Assembly: GCF_002019635.1 (NCBI RefSeq)
Contig: NZ_KV917371.1
Location: forward strand, 2,728,001-2,792,000
Reading direction: 5' to 3'
DNA: 64,000 bases
Source of the DNA: Metabacillus halosaccharovorans
GTDB taxonomy: Bacteria > Bacillota > Bacilli > Bacillales > Bacillaceae
The first letter of the stretch is position 1. Every line of letters starts with the position of its first letter. This document shows positions 49,791 through 58,395 of the stretch, one piece after another. Under the pieces are notes generated by a model. That model saw nothing but the letters and a program-made list of their open reading frames with translations, had not been told where the DNA came from and ran no database searches. A program made the position numbers and the translations under genes.

Positions 49791-52136
49791 TTGAAAATCA
49801 TGAATCTAGCTATGGCGAATATTAGAAAGAGTAAATCTGCGACGGCTTCTTTATTTTTATTTATATTAATTGCTTCGCTTTTACTAAATATAGGCCTGAT
49901 GGTTATTACACAATTAAACACATTTTTTGATCATAAAAATGACCAATTAAATGATTCGCATGTCACGTTTGTCATGGATCAAGAAAGTTACCAGCCGGCA
50001 TATGGTGACTTTCTAGCGAACTATCCCGGGGTAACAGATTCGGAAATAGAAGATATTATCTATATGGACATTGCTAATTTTAAATTTGGTAATGGTGAAT
50101 TATCTAGTAGTGCTATTTTTTATAATGCAGATGATAACCGTGACGTTGGTTCGTTAAAGTTGATTGAAAAGGTTAATACAGCAAGTGCCCATGATATTTT
50201 TGTTCCGTACAGCTTTCAAACGAATGGGGGGTATGAATTAGGTGATCGCATCACCTTCACATATCGGGAACAAGTCTATGAATATAGAATTTCCGGATTC
50301 TTTGAAACCACAATGATGGGCACAAATAACATAGATATTATGAAATTTATGTTGCCAGAAATCTCATATCAAAAATTAGAGAATGAACTAGATAATCAAT
50401 CAAAAGCGTTGAGCATATCTGCAATCATGGAAGATAAAATGCAATCTTCCAAGTTAAATAATGATTTTATAAAGGAAGTTCAGCAATCTCAATTAGATAA
50501 ACCGGCTTCTTATATTTTGGGATTAGATATCGAGTTAGTGAAAAATGTAAGTACGTTGACTATTAACTTCATCGCTACAATATTAGTAGCTTTTGCAGCC
50601 ATTATTGTGCTTGTATCCCTGATCGTCATTCGATTCCGTGTTTCAAATAGCATAGAAGATGGGATGGGAAATATAGGAGTTCTTAAAGCGGTTGGTTATA
50701 CAAGCCGGCAAATTCTCTCATCTATTATTCTGCAGTTTATTTTAATTGTTATTTGTGGAAGTGTGGCAGGGATTATGTTGTCATATGTACTAATGCCATT
50801 CTTCGGAGGTATTATTTCATCCTTATCCGGCTTAATATGGAATCAAAGATTTGATATCATCATCAATCTAGTCAGTATTATCCTTATCGTTTTTTGTGTT
50901 GTGATCGTTACATTACTATCTGCCTTTCGCGTACGGAGGATTTTACCAGTTGCGGCGCTTCGTGGAGGTATTCAAACGCATAATTTCAGAAAAAATTATT
51001 TTCCTTTGGAGAAAGCAAGAGGCGGTCTTCATTTCTTACTTGCTATGAAATCGATGCTAGCAAATATAAAACAAAATATGATGATTCTATTCATTATTAT
51101 TTCGATAACTTTTGCGGCTGTCTTTTCTACAGTTCTGTATTACAACATTGCTTCAGACAAAACTGCATTTATTAACTTATTTGGATCTGAACCGGGAAAT
51201 GTGTTCATCACCGTTAAACAAAATGCAGATACAAGAAAACTCTTAAAGGATATTGAAAAAATGGATCGTGTACGGAAGGTAAATATCTTCGATTTAATCG
51301 AAACAAAAATTGATGATCAAACAGTATATACAAATGTTACAGATCTATATAGTCGATTAGAAAATAACATTGTCTTTGAAGGGCGGCAACCTGAGCATGA
51401 AAATGAAATTTCGATATCTTGGGTTGTATCTAGTCGAATCAATAAAGGAATTGGTGATACAGTTGAAGTAGAATATGGGAATAAAACAAGTAGGTACTTG
51501 GTAACTGGCCTAAGTCAATCAATTGGGAATTTGGGGCAGGTAGCCGGAATCACAATGGAAGGAATACAGCAATTACATTCAGATTATAATGGTACGTCCC
51601 TTTATGTATATTTAGATGGTATATCAAACAAAGATTTTATTAAACTTGTCCAAGAACAGTACGGGGAATCTATTGTTGAAACAATGGATATTGATGAAAA
51701 TATAAGGAGTCAAACAGGTATGTATACAGCTGCAGTCTTTGCTGTGATGCTGATGGTTCTAGCAATTACTGTTCTAGTCGTCGTAATGATTCTGTATTTA
51801 GTTATCAAAACAATGATTATTAAGCGGAAGAAGGAGTTTGGGGTAATGAAAGCGATCGGTTATTCAACAATTCAACTAATGAATCAAATCTCGATTAGTT
51901 TTCTTCCTGTGATAATGTCGGGTGTTGTAGTTGGTGGTGTGCTTGGTTACTTTTTTACTAACCCTATGCTCTCTTTATTACTATCAAATGCAGGTGTTAA
52001 ACGGTTGGATTTTATTATTCATCTACCAATTATTCTAATGCCTTGTGTAGGCATCCTTATTTTAGCCTATATTGTCTCGATGCTCGTCTCTCGGAGAATA
52101 AAGAGGATTTCTGCCTATGGGTTAATTACAGAATAG
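49791..52136 (+). CDS. FtsX-like ABC transporter permease
   Basis: This 781-aa permease has two FtsX domains. TM1 lies at about 15-35, a large extracellular domain follows (about 40-240), then three helices (about 250-375), and the pattern repeats after residue 415 with a second outer domain and three helices to the end. GNIGVLKAVGYTSRQI and EFGVMKAIGYSTIQ are the paired coupling motifs. TTG 49791 with AGGGGTGG is used; the longer frame would overlap the ATPase gene by 100 bp. It is larger than BceB (about 650 aa). Confidence 0.92.
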   Translation: MKIMNLAMANIRKSKSATASLFLFILIASLLLNIGLMVITQLNTFFDHKNDQLNDSHVTFVMDQESYQPAYGDFLANYPGVTDSEIEDIIYMDIANFKFGNGELSSSAIFYNADDNRDVGSLKLIEKVNTASAHDIFVPYSFQTNGGYELGDRITFTYREQVYEYRISGFFETTMMGTNNIDIMKFMLPEISYQKLENELDNQSKALSISAIMEDKMQSSKLNNDFIKEVQQSQLDKPASYILGLDIELVKNVSTLTINFIATILVAFAAIIVLVSLIVIRFRVSNSIEDGMGNIGVLKAVGYTSRQILSSIILQFILIVICGSVAGIMLSYVLMPFFGGIISSLSGLIWNQRFDIIINLVSIILIVFCVVIVTLLSAFRVRRILPVAALRGGIQTHNFRKNYFPLEKARGGLHFLLAMKSMLANIKQNMMILFIIISITFAAVFSTVLYYNIASDKTAFINLFGSEPGNVFITVKQNADTRKLLKDIEKMDRVRKVNIFDLIETKIDDQTVYTNVTDLYSRLENNIVFEGRQPEHENEISISWVVSSRINKGIGDTVEVEYGNKTSRYLVTGLSQSIGNLGQVAGITMEGIQQLHSDYNGTSLYVYLDGISNKDFIKLVQEQYGESIVETMDIDENIRSQTGMYTAAVFAVMLMVLAITVLVVVMILYLVIKTMIIKRKKEFGVMKAIGYSTIQLMNQISISFLPVIMSGVVVGGVLGYFFTNPMLSLLLSNAGVKRLDFIIHLPIILMPCVGILILAYIVSMLVSRRIKRISAYGLITE

Positions 52137-52201
52137 ATTAAATGGTGATTTATGGTTATTAAATATAGTTTGGTGAATTTAATGAATAATTTGAAATAAT
52201 A

Positions 52202-52230
52202 TTGACATTAACATGTTTAAACTTTATATT
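52202..52230 (+). promoter_or_regulatory. nik operon promoter
   Basis: A perfect TTGACA (52202-52207), a 17-bp spacer and TATATT (52225-52230) form a strong sigma-A promoter 39 nt before nikA. Confidence 0.82.
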
Positions 52231-52249
52231 GACAATAGTTCTCATTATC
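52231..52249 (+). promoter_or_regulatory. Candidate Fur box
   Basis: On the minus strand the 19 bp read GATAATGAGAACTATTGTC, matching the classical Fur box GATAATGATAATCATTATC at 15 of 19 positions. It begins right after the -10 and covers the start site, a repressing position. Confidence 0.6.
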
Positions 52250-52268
52250 AATTAAAGGAGCAAGTTAA

Positions 52269-53897
52269 ATGTCAAACATATTAAATAAAAAACAACCTTT
52301 ATTTACCTTTGTAATAGTGTTTATTCTATCCCTATCTTTACTAGGATGTTCAAGCGAATCAATAAATAATTCGGGAGATTCTTCAAGTGAAAGTGAAAAT
52401 ATGCTTACTTTTGCTTGGCCTAGAGATAGCGGTGATTTAAATCCACACCTTTATAATCCATCTCAATTATTTGCTCAATCTATGGTATTTGAACCATTAG
52501 TTAGTTATCAGGAAGATGGTGAGTTAAAGCCTCATTTGGCTGAATCGTGGGAAATTTCTGATGATGGAAGAGAATATATTTTTAACTTGCGTCAAAATGT
52601 GAAGTTTTCTGATGGCACAGTTTTTAATGCTCAAGTTGTGAAGAAGAACTTTGATGCTATTTTAAATAATATAGATTTACACAGTTGGTTAGGATTTATT
52701 CCGAAGGTTGCTCAAACAGAGGTAGTAGATGAGTATACATTTAAATTAACATTAACAGAATCTTATTATCCTACTATTCAGGAGTTAGCTGTTGTTCGGC
52801 CAGTTCGATTTCTAGGAGAAGCAGGTTTCCCTGAAGATGGAGACACATCTAAGGGAATAACAACACCGGTCGGAACAGGACCATGGGTATTGGATGAATA
52901 TAAAGTAGATGAATATGCTATTTTTAAACGTAATGAAAATTATTGGGGTGAACTACCAAGCGAAGAGAAGATCAAAGTAAAAGTCATTCCAGATGCTGAA
53001 ACACGCGTACTTGCTTTTGAAAAAGGCGAGTTAGATCTTGTATATGGTGAGGGTGTAATCAGTTTAGATTCCTTTAAACAACTAGAATCTACAGGTTCCT
53101 ATGAAACTAGTATTTCTGAACCAATTGCTACTAGACAATTAGTTATGAATACGAATAAGGAACAACTATCTGATATACGTGTTCGTCAAGCATTACATTA
53201 TGGGTTTAATAAAGAGGCAATGGTCGAGGGAGTGACATCTGGATTAGAAGAGAAGGCTGACTATATTTTACCTACTAACTTCCCTTACACTTCAAATGTC
53301 AGGGCAACCACGGTTAATTACGATAGTGAAAAAGCGAAACAATTATTAGATGAAGCAGGCTGGAAGTTACCTAAAGGAAAAGATATTCGTGAAAAAGATG
53401 GGCAACCACTTGAAATTGAATTAATGTATAACTCGGCTGAATCAATTCAAAAAACAATGGCAGAAACTTTACAATCTGAGTGGGCGGGGATAGGTGTAAA
53501 ATTAAATATTGCCGGAGTAGAGCTCACGACTCAAGTAGAAAGATTTAAAGCGAATGAGTTTGATATGAATTTCTTTAGCAATTATGGCGCTCCATATGAT
53601 CCACATACTTTTGTAAATATCGTTGCAACAGAGGGGTTTGGATTTAGGGAATCTATTTCGGCTTATCCGAATAAAGAGGAGTTACTGACCCAAATAGCTG
53701 AAGTTCAACAAACCACCGATGAAAATGAGCGTCAAATCCTTTACACAGAAATATTGGGTTCACTACAAGAACAAGGGGCAATCGTACCAATCTCTTATAT
53801 TAAACAAGTAGCAATCTATCAAAAGAATGTTTCTAATTTCACATTCCCTGCTAATCGAGATGAACATCCATTCACAGGTATTAGTATTGAGAAGTAA
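52269..53897 (+). CDS. nikA: Nickel/metallophore-binding lipoprotein NikA
   Basis: This 542-aa SBP of cluster C (SBP_bac_5) is a lipoprotein with signal and lipobox LLGC (Cys27). It closely follows E. coli NikA in recalled comparison: LTFAWPRDSGDLNPHLYNPS, MVFEPLVSYQEDG, YYPTIQELAVVRPVRF, GTGPWVLDEYK, GWKLPKGKDIREKDGQP and GAPYDPHTF. NikA-type proteins bind nickel through a small metallophore. GGAG precedes the ATG. It is first of five nik genes. Iron or cobalt chelates are possible substrates given the Fur-like box. Confidence 0.9.
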   Translation: MSNILNKKQPLFTFVIVFILSLSLLGCSSESINNSGDSSSESENMLTFAWPRDSGDLNPHLYNPSQLFAQSMVFEPLVSYQEDGELKPHLAESWEISDDGREYIFNLRQNVKFSDGTVFNAQVVKKNFDAILNNIDLHSWLGFIPKVAQTEVVDEYTFKLTLTESYYPTIQELAVVRPVRFLGEAGFPEDGDTSKGITTPVGTGPWVLDEYKVDEYAIFKRNENYWGELPSEEKIKVKVIPDAETRVLAFEKGELDLVYGEGVISLDSFKQLESTGSYETSISEPIATRQLVMNTNKEQLSDIRVRQALHYGFNKEAMVEGVTSGLEEKADYILPTNFPYTSNVRATTVNYDSEKAKQLLDEAGWKLPKGKDIREKDGQPLEIELMYNSAESIQKTMAETLQSEWAGIGVKLNIAGVELTTQVERFKANEFDMNFFSNYGAPYDPHTFVNIVATEGFGFRESISAYPNKEELLTQIAEVQQTTDENERQILYTEILGSLQEQGAIVPISYIKQVAIYQKNVSNFTFPANRDEHPFTGISIEK

Positions 53898-53914
53898 GCG
53901 TTAGGAGATTTATT

Positions 53915-54856
53915 ATGGGCACTTATATCCTGAAAAGAATTATAACAATCATTCCTATATTCCTTTTAGCTACTTTATTAACATTTGGTATGATTCACTT
54001 ATCACCGGTGGATCCCGCTGAAGCATACTTAACTGCTGCGCATATCCAACCAACAGAAGAAATACTTGCCCAAAAAAGACATGAGTTTGGCTTAGATCGG
54101 CCTCTTCTAGTTCAATATATGAACTCCATTGTAAAGATTAGCCAACTTGATTTTGGAACCTCTTTTGTATCAAATAAACCCGTATGGGAAGAGGTTTCTT
54201 CTCGAATACCAGCGACCATTCAATTAACTATAGGCAGCATCATTATCGCGATCTTAGTTAGTGTTCCTCTTGGATTTTTAGCGGGTATCAAAAAGAACAG
54301 TGGAATCGACCATTTCAGTCGATTCCTCTCATTTTTAGGGGCTTCCATCCCTTCTTTTTGGCTTGGATATTTATTGATTTTTTTCTTTTCTGTAAAGCTT
54401 GATCTTTTTCCAGTTGAAGGGATTGGAACATGGAAACATTTGATTTTACCTTCCATCACGTTGGCATTACCTTTAATTGCTTTATATACCCGGCTGTTAC
54501 GTGCAAGTGTTCTTGAAAACTTACAAGAACCATATGTGCTTTTTGCACGGACGAGAGGAATTCATGAAAGAGTAATAATGGGAAAGCATGTGTTAAGAAT
54601 GGCCATTTCTCCTATGATTACAGGACTTGGAATGAATATAGGTAAACTAATGACTGGAGCAATTATTGTAGAGGCAGTCTTTTCCTGGCCGGGATTTGGC
54701 CGTTATTTCATTGAGGCTACATTTAATCGTGATGTTCCTGTTATTCAATGCTATGTGCTATTGGCAGCCGGGTTATTCTTAATAAGTAATTTGGTTGTAG
54801 ATATTATCCAAATGTATATTGACCCACGTATTTCGAGAAAAGGAAGGCAACACTAA
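53915..54856 (+). CDS. nikB: Nickel ABC transporter permease NikB
   Basis: This is a 313-aa DppB/NikB-type permease with six membrane helices and the N-terminal YILKRIITIIPIFLLATLLTFGM typical of the subfamily. The cytoplasmic EAA-like loop contacting the ATPase is near ARTRGIHERVIMGKHVLR. It forms the membrane channel with NikC. It follows nikA by 17 nt and its stop overlaps the nikC start by one base. Confidence 0.92.
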   Translation: MGTYILKRIITIIPIFLLATLLTFGMIHLSPVDPAEAYLTAAHIQPTEEILAQKRHEFGLDRPLLVQYMNSIVKISQLDFGTSFVSNKPVWEEVSSRIPATIQLTIGSIIIAILVSVPLGFLAGIKKNSGIDHFSRFLSFLGASIPSFWLGYLLIFFFSVKLDLFPVEGIGTWKHLILPSITLALPLIALYTRLLRASVLENLQEPYVLFARTRGIHERVIMGKHVLRMAISPMITGLGMNIGKLMTGAIIVEAVFSWPGFGRYFIEATFNRDVPVIQCYVLLAAGLFLISNLVVDIIQMYIDPRISRKGRQH

Positions 54857-55689
54857 TGATTGCGAAGTTACGGGATAATTTAAAAAGTAAAAAAACGATT
54901 GTTATTTGTTCTCTTATCATGCTTGTGTTATTTTTTATCACACTCTTTGCTCCCTGGCTTGCACCTAATGATCCCATCGCTGTTAATTTAGCTCATAAAC
55001 TTCAGCCGCCTTCTTTGAATTACCCTTTAGGAACAGATCACTTAGGTCGATGTACGTTATCCCGTATTTTATACGGAGCTCGGATTTCGCTTGGATTTGC
55101 TACATTGATATTTATTTCCTCATTAAGTATCGGTTTAGTCGTTGGGATCAATGCTGGGTTCAAAGGTGGTTGGGTGGACCAGTTATTGATGAGGTTGGGC
55201 GATGGTGTGATGGCATTTCCAAGTCTTTTGCTAGTACTTGGGTTAGTCGGTATTTGGGGAGCGGGTCTTAAACAAGTGGTATTAGCATTAATTCTCGTCC
55301 AATGGGTCTATTATGCAAGGGTAATTCGAGGAATTGTCTTAAGCCTTAAAGAACAAAATTATATTGCTGCAGCCAAAATAAGTGGTTCTTCTCAATGGAC
55401 GATTATGAAGAAACATATTATTCCAAATGTACTTCCACCGATAGCTGTAATGGGAACATTGGAAATGGGATGGGCTATTATGGATTTATCTTCTCTGTCA
55501 TTTCTGGGGTTAGGTGTGCAACCACCTACACCGGAGTGGGGGGCAATGATTCATGAAGGGAAGTCATATATAAGAACGAATCCTACCTTAATGATTTATC
55601 CGGGCTTAATGATCTTGTTAGTGGTCGTTACCTTTAATTTATTAGGAGAAGCCCTATCAGAACGATTTGGAATTAAACGTCGTCAGTAA
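54856..55689 (+). CDS. nikC: Nickel ABC transporter permease NikC
   Basis: This is a 277-aa DppC/NikC-type permease, half of the channel with NikB. It shows the conserved outer loop LAPNDPIAVNLAHKLQPPS...YPLGTDHLGR and the EAA loop AAKISGSSQWTIMKKHIIPN near 170-190, with six helices. It starts in the nikB stop codon (TAATG), so it is translationally coupled. Confidence 0.93.
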   Translation: MIAKLRDNLKSKKTIVICSLIMLVLFFITLFAPWLAPNDPIAVNLAHKLQPPSLNYPLGTDHLGRCTLSRILYGARISLGFATLIFISSLSIGLVVGINAGFKGGWVDQLLMRLGDGVMAFPSLLLVLGLVGIWGAGLKQVVLALILVQWVYYARVIRGIVLSLKEQNYIAAAKISGSSQWTIMKKHIIPNVLPPIAVMGTLEMGWAIMDLSSLSFLGLGVQPPTPEWGAMIHEGKSYIRTNPTLMIYPGLMILLVVVTFNLLGEALSERFGIKRRQ

Positions 55690-55705
55690 AAAGGATTGTT
55701 GAATA

Positions 55706-56536
55706 ATGGAGATAAATAATTCAGATATTCTACATGTAAAAGACTTACATGTAAAAGTAAGAACCGCGGATGGTGTAGTAACACTTGTTCAAGATATAAA
55801 TTTCGAAATGAAAAGAGGACATATTCTTGGTCTTGTTGGGGAAAGTGGTAGTGGAAAAACTGTTACTAGCATGTCAATTTTACAGTTGCACGATAGAAAA
55901 AACATGAATATCGAAGGAAGTATTACACTACAAGGTAAGGAATTGAATGGATTAGGTAATAAAGAAATGCAAAAAATACGAGGGAAGGATATTGCCTTTA
56001 TTATGCAAAATCCGATGAATTCTTTTACTCCCGTTTTTACAATTGGCCAACAGTTTGTTGAAACGATTCAAACTCACACCTCATTAAAGAAAAAACAGGC
56101 TAAGGAGCTTGTTATTGATGTGATGAAGCGAGTCAATTTGCCTGATCCTGATAGATTATTAAAAAGTTATCCTTTCCAATTGAGTGGTGGGATGCTCCAA
56201 AGAGTGATGATTGCTATGGCTGCGTGCTTACATCCTTCTCTTATTATTGCTGATGAGCCGACTACAGCACTCGATCCTCATAACCAATTAATCGTCCTTC
56301 GGCTATTAGATAAAATTCGATCTGAATATGGAACATCTATTTTACTCATTTCTCATGACCTTGGAGTTATTTCTGAAATGGCAGATGATGTAATTGTAAT
56401 GAAACATGGAAGAATAGTAGAGAGTGCCAATGTGATTGAATTATTTGATAACCCACAGCATGAATATACAAAAAAGCTGTTAAGAACAAGGCCGACCTTA
56501 TACTTACAAAAACATCCTTATACCTATATGGTGTGA
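55706..56536 (+). CDS. nikD: Nickel ABC transporter ATPase NikD
   Basis: This is a 276-aa ATPase of the oligopeptide/nickel family. Walker A is GESGSGKT (near 48-55), the Q-loop is [13 protein letters not shown], the signature is LSGGMLQR (nickel-type LSGGM rather than LSGGQ), Walker B is [12 protein letters not shown], and the H-loop is ISHDLG. AAAGGA lies before the ATG. It pairs with NikE to power uptake. Confidence 0.92.
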   Translation: MEINNSDILHVKDLHVKVRTADGVVTLVQDINFEMKRGHILGLVGESGSGKTVTSMSILQLHDRKNMNIEGSITLQGKELNGLGNKEMQKIRGKDIAFIMQNPMNSFTPVFTIGQQFVETIQTHTSLKKKQAKELVIDVMKRVNLPDPDRLLKSYPFQLSGGMLQRVMIAMAACLHPSLIIADEPTTALDPHNQLIVLRLLDKIRSEYGTSILLISHDLGVISEMADDVIVMKHGRIVESANVIELFDNPQHEYTKKLLRTRPTLYLQKHPYTYMV

Positions 56537-56560
56537 TTACGAATTCAAGGAGGGATAACA

Positions 56561-57379
56561 ATGAGCTTATTAGATGTAAAGCAAATAAATCATAGCTATC
56601 ATTCTAACAGGTTTTTTAAATGGAGAGAAGCATCAAAAAAAGCGCTTGTTGATATTTCCTTTTCTATTGAAGAAGGATCATGTTTAGGATTACTTGGTAC
56701 AAGTGGTGCGGGGAAAAGTACTTTAGGAAAAGTAATACTTGGCATGCAACGTCCAGAGCAAGGTCAGGTGTTGTTTCAAGGGCATGATATTTATAAGATG
56801 GATAAGCTTACTCGTCAAAAACTACGTCGAGATCTTCAAGTTGTTTTTCAAGATTCCTATTCCTCAGTTAATCCCCGGATGACAGCTGAACGAATAATAA
56901 GCGAGCCGTTAGAGAACTATGAAAAGCTGACCATAGGAGAGCGAAAGAGAAGAGTTGGAGAGTTAATGGAAAGAGTTGGCCTAAGTGAAAGGGATATGAA
57001 AAAATACCCACATCAATTTAGCGGTGGTCAATTACAAAGGATTAATATTGCCAGAGCAATCGCTCTTAAGCCAAAGTTAATCGTCCTGGACGAATCAGTT
57101 AGTAGCCTGGATATGGTTACACAAAGCTTAATCTTAGAATTGTTAAAAGAACTAAAAGAAGATTTTGGATTATCTTATTTATTTATTACCCATGATATCA
57201 AGGCAGCTTTTACAATCTCAGATCGATTGGGTGTTTTAGAAAAAGGAGAGTTAATTGAACTTTATGATTCAAAAGATCAGTTTTTTTACTCGAAAAATCC
57301 CGTCGTATTACAAATGAGGGAATCAATTCTTGCTGAACACCCACGCTTCCGTTCAATTTCAAAAAGTGAAATTAAATAG
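56561..57379 (+). CDS. nikE: Nickel ABC transporter ATPase NikE
   Basis: This 272-aa partner ATPase shows Walker A GTSGAGKST (near 47-55), Q-loop VVFQDSYSSVNPRMT, signature FSGGQLQR, Walker B LIVLDESVSSLD and an H-loop FITHD. The YHSNRFFKWREASKKALVDIS start is characteristic of NikE against DppF. GGAGGG lies 8 nt before the ATG. It ends the operon before a terminator. Confidence 0.92.
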   Translation: MSLLDVKQINHSYHSNRFFKWREASKKALVDISFSIEEGSCLGLLGTSGAGKSTLGKVILGMQRPEQGQVLFQGHDIYKMDKLTRQKLRRDLQVVFQDSYSSVNPRMTAERIISEPLENYEKLTIGERKRRVGELMERVGLSERDMKKYPHQFSGGQLQRINIARAIALKPKLIVLDESVSSLDMVTQSLILELLKELKEDFGLSYLFITHDIKAAFTISDRLGVLEKGELIELYDSKDQFFYSKNPVVLQMRESILAEHPRFRSISKSEIK

Positions 57380-57424
57380 GCAATAAAATTTTTAATTGTG
57401 TTGATATAGACTCTGGATTACTTA

Positions 57425-57453
57425 GGCCACTCCATTATGGAAGTGGTCTTTTT
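57425..57453 (+). terminator. Terminator after nik operon
   Basis: GGCCACTCC pairs with GGAAGTGGTC (one bulged A), loop ATTAT, followed by TTTTTAAA. Confidence 0.82.
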
Positions 57454-57553
57454 AAAAAGTTAACTTGTGTTCCATTTTTCATTTCATGTAGCCTTCGATG
57501 GTCCTCACATCATTTTGTTAAATAAAATTCTTTTCAAAATATTACATTTCCAC

Positions 57554-57584
57554 TTGCTTCTCACGTTACGTAAGGTTTTATGAT
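57554..57584 (+). promoter_or_regulatory. MerR-type promoter/operator with 19-bp spacer
   Basis: TTGCTT (57554-57559) and TATGAT (57579-57584) are separated by 19 bp, too long for normal sigma-A use but typical of MerR-controlled promoters. The spacer holds an imperfect palindrome CTCACGTTACGTAAG (57560-57574). The regulator encoded 32 nt downstream should bind here and untwist the DNA when it binds its ligand. Confidence 0.75.
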
Positions 57585-57615
57585 AAGTATAGAATCTTAA
57601 ATGGAGGGATCATTC

Positions 57616-58395
57616 GTGACAGAGAGATACTCAATTGGCGAGTTTTCCAAGAAAACAGCTACAACGATCAGAACTTTACACTATTATGATGAACTAGGTC
57701 TACTAAAGCCTTCTTATGTAACAGAAAAGGGAAGACGCTTTTATACAAATCATGATTTCGTTAGTTTACAAAGAATCCTGACATTAAAATTTTTAGGATA
57801 TTCATTGGAACAAATTAAGGAGTTTTTCCAAAAAGAAACATGGGACTTAAAGGACACTCTTTCCTTTCAAAGAAAAGAAATGATCAAAAAGAAAGAACAT
57901 ATTGAAAATGTGATAAAGGCATTGGATCGTGCTCTTCATGTTTTAGAAGATCGTAAGGAAATAGTCCCTTCTGTTTTTATTACACTTATTAATACTATTC
58001 AAATGGAACATGAGCAAAAGGAATGGTTAAAAGGATATATAGACGAAGAGCTTGTTGAAGTAATTTACGATGTTCCTGAGAGCAAGCAATTGGAACTGGA
58101 AAAGAAGTGGGTCGAAATATCAACTGAATTAAAAAAACTAAGTGACCTTGCTCCGGAAGATGATCGTGTTCAAGAACTCATTGGTGAGATGATGGCTCTT
58201 GTAAAAGATTTAACGGGAGATGACCTTGCTTTTGTTCAAGAAATTGCTGATAAAGAAGTAGAGGATGATACATGGCTTTTCCATTCTCCTTTCTCTAGCG
58301 AAGAGGAGGATTGGATAGCGAGTGCATTAAATGCTTATTTAAAAAGGAAAGGTGTGAATCTAAACAATGGAGATGGAACAAAAGAGTATTCCTAA
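57616..58395 (+). CDS. MerR-family regulator with TipAS-like ligand domain
   Basis: This 259-aa regulator has an N-terminal MerR winged helix (YSIGEFSKKTATTIRTLHYY, DELGLLKPS, then GRRFYTNHDF), a long dimerising helix (about 80-115), and a helical C-terminal domain of about 120 residues resembling the TipAS antibiotic-binding domain. GTG 57616 is the start, since GGAGGG lies 8 nt away. It overlaps the exporter gene by 29 bp. It probably activates its own operon when it binds a drug. Confidence 0.88.
   Translation: MTERYSIGEFSKKTATTIRTLHYYDELGLLKPSYVTEKGRRFYTNHDFVSLQRILTLKFLGYSLEQIKEFFQKETWDLKDTLSFQRKEMIKKKEHIENVIKALDRALHVLEDRKEIVPSVFITLINTIQMEHEQKEWLKGYIDEELVEVIYDVPESKQLELEKKWVEISTELKKLSDLAPEDDRVQELIGEMMALVKDLTGDDLAFVQEIADKEVEDDTWLFHSPFSSEEEDWIASALNAYLKRKGVNLNNGDGTKEYS

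Noticed and set aside
52269-57379. Oligopeptide (Opp/Dpp) importer
   Set aside because: The binding protein follows NikA in many specific blocks (for example the LNPHLYNPS and GAPYDPHTF regions), so a nickel-type importer is preferred.
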